NCBI GenBank assembly: GCA_966185765.1
Contig: CBIFVZ010000133.1
Span: 1 to 5,372 of the forward strand
Source of the DNA: CBIFVZ01 sp966185765
Lineage (GTDB): Bacteria > Pseudomonadota > Gammaproteobacteria > Enterobacterales > Enterobacteriaceae
Length of the DNA stretch: 5,372 bases
Reading direction: 5' to 3'
This document shows positions 3,653 to 5,372 of the stretch, one piece after another. Each line of letters starts with the position of its first letter. Within the stretch, counting starts at the first letter, position 1. The position numbers and the translations under genes were made by a program. A model generated the notes under the pieces. The model was not told the origin of the DNA. It saw only the letters and a program-made list of their open reading frames with translations, and did no database searches.

Positions 3653-5372
3653 ATGAATAAAAATAAGTTTCTAAAGCACATACCCTGGGTGGTTCTCGGA
3701 ATCATCGGTGCTTTCTGTCTGGCGGTTGTCGCCTTACGCCGGGGTGAACACGTAAGCGCACTATGGATTGTTGTCGCTTCCGTTTCTGTCTATCTCGTTG
3801 CTTACCGCTACTACAGCCTCTACATCGCCCAAAAGGTGATGAAACTCGATCCCACTCGCTCAACGCCTGCGGTCATCAATAACGACGGCCTCAACTACGT
3901 TCCCACCAACAAATATGTGCTGTTCGGCCACCACTTTGCCGCTATCGCAGGCGCAGGCCCGCTGGTTGGCCCGGTACTGGCAGCGCAAATGGGCTATCTG
4001 CCCGGCACGCTCTGGCTGCTGTCTGGCGTGGTACTTGCCGGTGCGGTGCAGGACTTCATGGTGCTGTTTATCTCTTCTCGCCGTAACGGCGCGTCTCTGG
4101 GTGAGATGATTAAAGAAGAGATGGGACGCGTGCCTGGCACCATCGCGCTGTTTGGCTGCTTCCTTATCATGATAATTATCCTCGCCGTTCTGGCGCTTAT
4201 CGTGGTGAAAGCACTGGCTGAAAGCCCCTGGGGCGTGTTCACCGTATGCTCTACGGTGCCGATTGCGCTCTTTATGGGTATCTACATGCGCTTTCTGCGC
4301 CCGGGTCGCGTGGGCGAAGTCTCCGTCATCGGTATTGTGCTGCTGGTCGCCTCCATCTGGTTTGGTGGCGTTGTCGCTCACGACCCGTACTGGGGTCCGG
4401 CGCTGACCTTTAAAGACACCACTATCACCTACACCCTGATTGGCTATGCGTTCATTTCTGCGCTGTTGCCGGTGTGGTTGATTCTGGCACCGCGTGACTA
4501 CCTCGCCACCTTCCTGAAGATTGGCGTTATCGTTGGTCTCGCTATCGGTATTGTGCTGCTTAACCCGGATCTGAAAATGCCTGCGGTAACGCAGTATATT
4601 GACGGCACCGGCCCGCTGTGGAAAGGCGCACTGTTCCCGTTCCTGTTTATCACTATTGCCTGTGGTGCCGTTTCTGGTTTCCATGCACTGATTTCTTCTG
4701 GCACTACGCCGAAGCTTATCGCCTGTGAAACCGATGCCCGCTTTATCGGCTACGGTGCCATGCTGATGGAGTCTTTCGTGGCCATCATGGCGCTGGTTGC
4801 GGCTTCGATTATTGAACCAGGCCTGTATTTTGCAATGAACACACCGCCTGCGGGTCTGGGTATCACCATGCCGAACCTGCACGAGCTGGGTACTGAAAAC
4901 GCGCCGATGATTATGGCGCAGCTCAAAGAAGCATCGGTACACGCTGCTGCAACCGTCAGTTCCTGGGGCTTTGTTATCACGCCCGACCAGATTTTGCAGA
5001 CGGCAAAAGATATTGGTGAACCGTCAGTTCTCAACCGCGCAGGCGGTGCTCCAACGCTGGCTGTGGGTATCGCGCACGTGTTCCATAAAATCGTACCGAT
5101 TGCCGATATGGGCTTCTGGTATCACTTCGGTATTCTGTTTGAAGCCCTGTTTATCCTCACGGCGCTGGATGCGGGCACCCGCGCGGGTCGCTTTATGTTG
5201 CAGGACCTGCTGGGTAACTTCATTCCGTTCCTGAAGAAAACGGACTCTCTGGTTGCCGGTATCATCGGTACCGCAGGCTGTGTAGGCCTGTGGGGTTACC
5301 TGCTGTACCAGGGCGTCGTTGACCCGCTGGGCGGCGTGAAGAGCCTGTGGCCGCTGTTCGGTATCTCTAACC
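3653..5372 (+). CDS. btsT: Pyruvate/H+ symporter BtsT (YjiY), CstA family (partial, first 573 codons)
   Basis: The translation is almost the same as E. coli BtsT/YjiY throughout: it starts MNKNKFLKHIPWVVLGIIGA and contains FGHHFAAIAGAGP (91-103), LAPRDYL (278-284) and SSGTTPK (348-354), all hallmarks of the CstA carbon-starvation family. The protein is a multi-pass inner-membrane carrier; the first membrane segment is about residues 9-28, and further hydrophobic segments follow through the visible part. In E. coli BtsT is the high-affinity pyruvate-proton symporter of 716 residues, so about 140 C-terminal residues lie beyond the window. The paralogue CstA differs clearly at the N-terminus and around residues 60-90, so BtsT is the better assignment. 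The ATG at 3653 has AGG at 3644-3646, six bases upstream. Control by BtsS/BtsR and CRP is indicated by sites upstream. No frameshift or missing motif is seen; codon use is that of a well-expressed core gene. Confidence 0.96.
   Translation, partial: MNKNKFLKHIPWVVLGIIGAFCLAVVALRRGEHVSALWIVVASVSVYLVAYRYYSLYIAQKVMKLDPTRSTPAVINNDGLNYVPTNKYVLFGHHFAAIAGAGPLVGPVLAAQMGYLPGTLWLLSGVVLAGAVQDFMVLFISSRRNGASLGEMIKEEMGRVPGTIALFGCFLIMIIILAVLALIVVKALAESPWGVFTVCSTVPIALFMGIYMRFLRPGRVGEVSVIGIVLLVASIWFGGVVAHDPYWGPALTFKDTTITYTLIGYAFISALLPVWLILAPRDYLATFLKIGVIVGLAIGIVLLNPDLKMPAVTQYIDGTGPLWKGALFPFLFITIACGAVSGFHALISSGTTPKLIACETDARFIGYGAMLMESFVAIMALVAASIIEPGLYFAMNTPPAGLGITMPNLHELGTENAPMIMAQLKEASVHAAATVSSWGFVITPDQILQTAKDIGEPSVLNRAGGAPTLAVGIAHVFHKIVPIADMGFWYHFGILFEALFILTALDAGTRAGRFMLQDLLGNFIPFLKKTDSLVAGIIGTAGCVGLWGYLLYQGVVDPLGGVKSLWPLFGISN

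Noticed and set aside
3860..4942. 360-codon open frame on the minus strand inside btsT
   Set aside because: It is antisense to a confidently identified gene, rich in Arg, His and Gln as expected from a shadow frame, and has no recognisable domain.
1..5372. CRISPR array, tRNA, rRNA or insertion sequence
   Set aside because: No regularly spaced repeats, no cloverleaf-like sequence and no transposase-like frames were seen on either strand.

Overview
The window looks like chromosomal DNA of an Enterobacteriaceae relative of Escherichia, Citrobacter or Enterobacter. The main evidence is a nearly E. coli-like pyruvate transporter gene (btsT/yjiY) at the right end, an enterobacterial DUF1471 (BhsA/YhcN-type) small periplasmic protein, and codon use typical of that family. 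I cannot fix the genus from the sequence alone.

Layout. Positions 1-291 (minus) hold the N-terminal 97 residues of a winged-helix regulator of the CadC/ToxR type, cut by the window edge. It overlaps by an ATGA junction a 22-codon leader reading frame that has a perfect AGGAGGT Shine-Dalgarno. Positions 357-1125 contain no firm gene. The left part is AT-rich, with a weak terminator-like hairpin and a dyad. The part from about 584 to 921 reads like a decayed coding remnant, with an in-frame stop and an apparent one-base shift at an A-run. Positions 1126-1353 and 1445-1966 (both minus) encode two small exported proteins: a DUF1471 protein and a SnoaL/NTF2-like (DUF4440-type) protein. Divergent from them is a complete LysR-type regulator (2183-3091, plus) with a good sigma70 promoter at 1997-2025 overlapped by a LysR-type dyad. 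Positions 3092-3652 are noncoding and carry the control region of btsT. Positions 3653-5372 (plus) hold the first 573 codons of btsT, which runs off the window.

How the parts work together. The btsT upstream region holds a CRP-like site, then four copies of a box matching or resembling the published BtsR (YehT) motif ACC[G/A]CT[C/T]A at 20-21 bp spacing, then a plausible -35/-10 pair. This fits the known control of pyruvate uptake by the BtsS/BtsR two-component system and cAMP-CRP, but with more boxes than the single pair I recall for E. coli. The LysR regulator and the two exported proteins form a separate divergent module; the regulator probably controls itself and perhaps the NTF2-like gene. 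In E. coli K-12 the neighbour of btsT is the divergent chemoreceptor gene tsr; here the upstream neighbour is the co-directional LysR gene, so the left side appears to be an accessory or rearranged region.

I did not find a clear undescribed multi-gene system. The best leads are the fourfold BtsR-like array, the coupled leader frame of the winged-helix regulator, and the coding remnant near 584-921.
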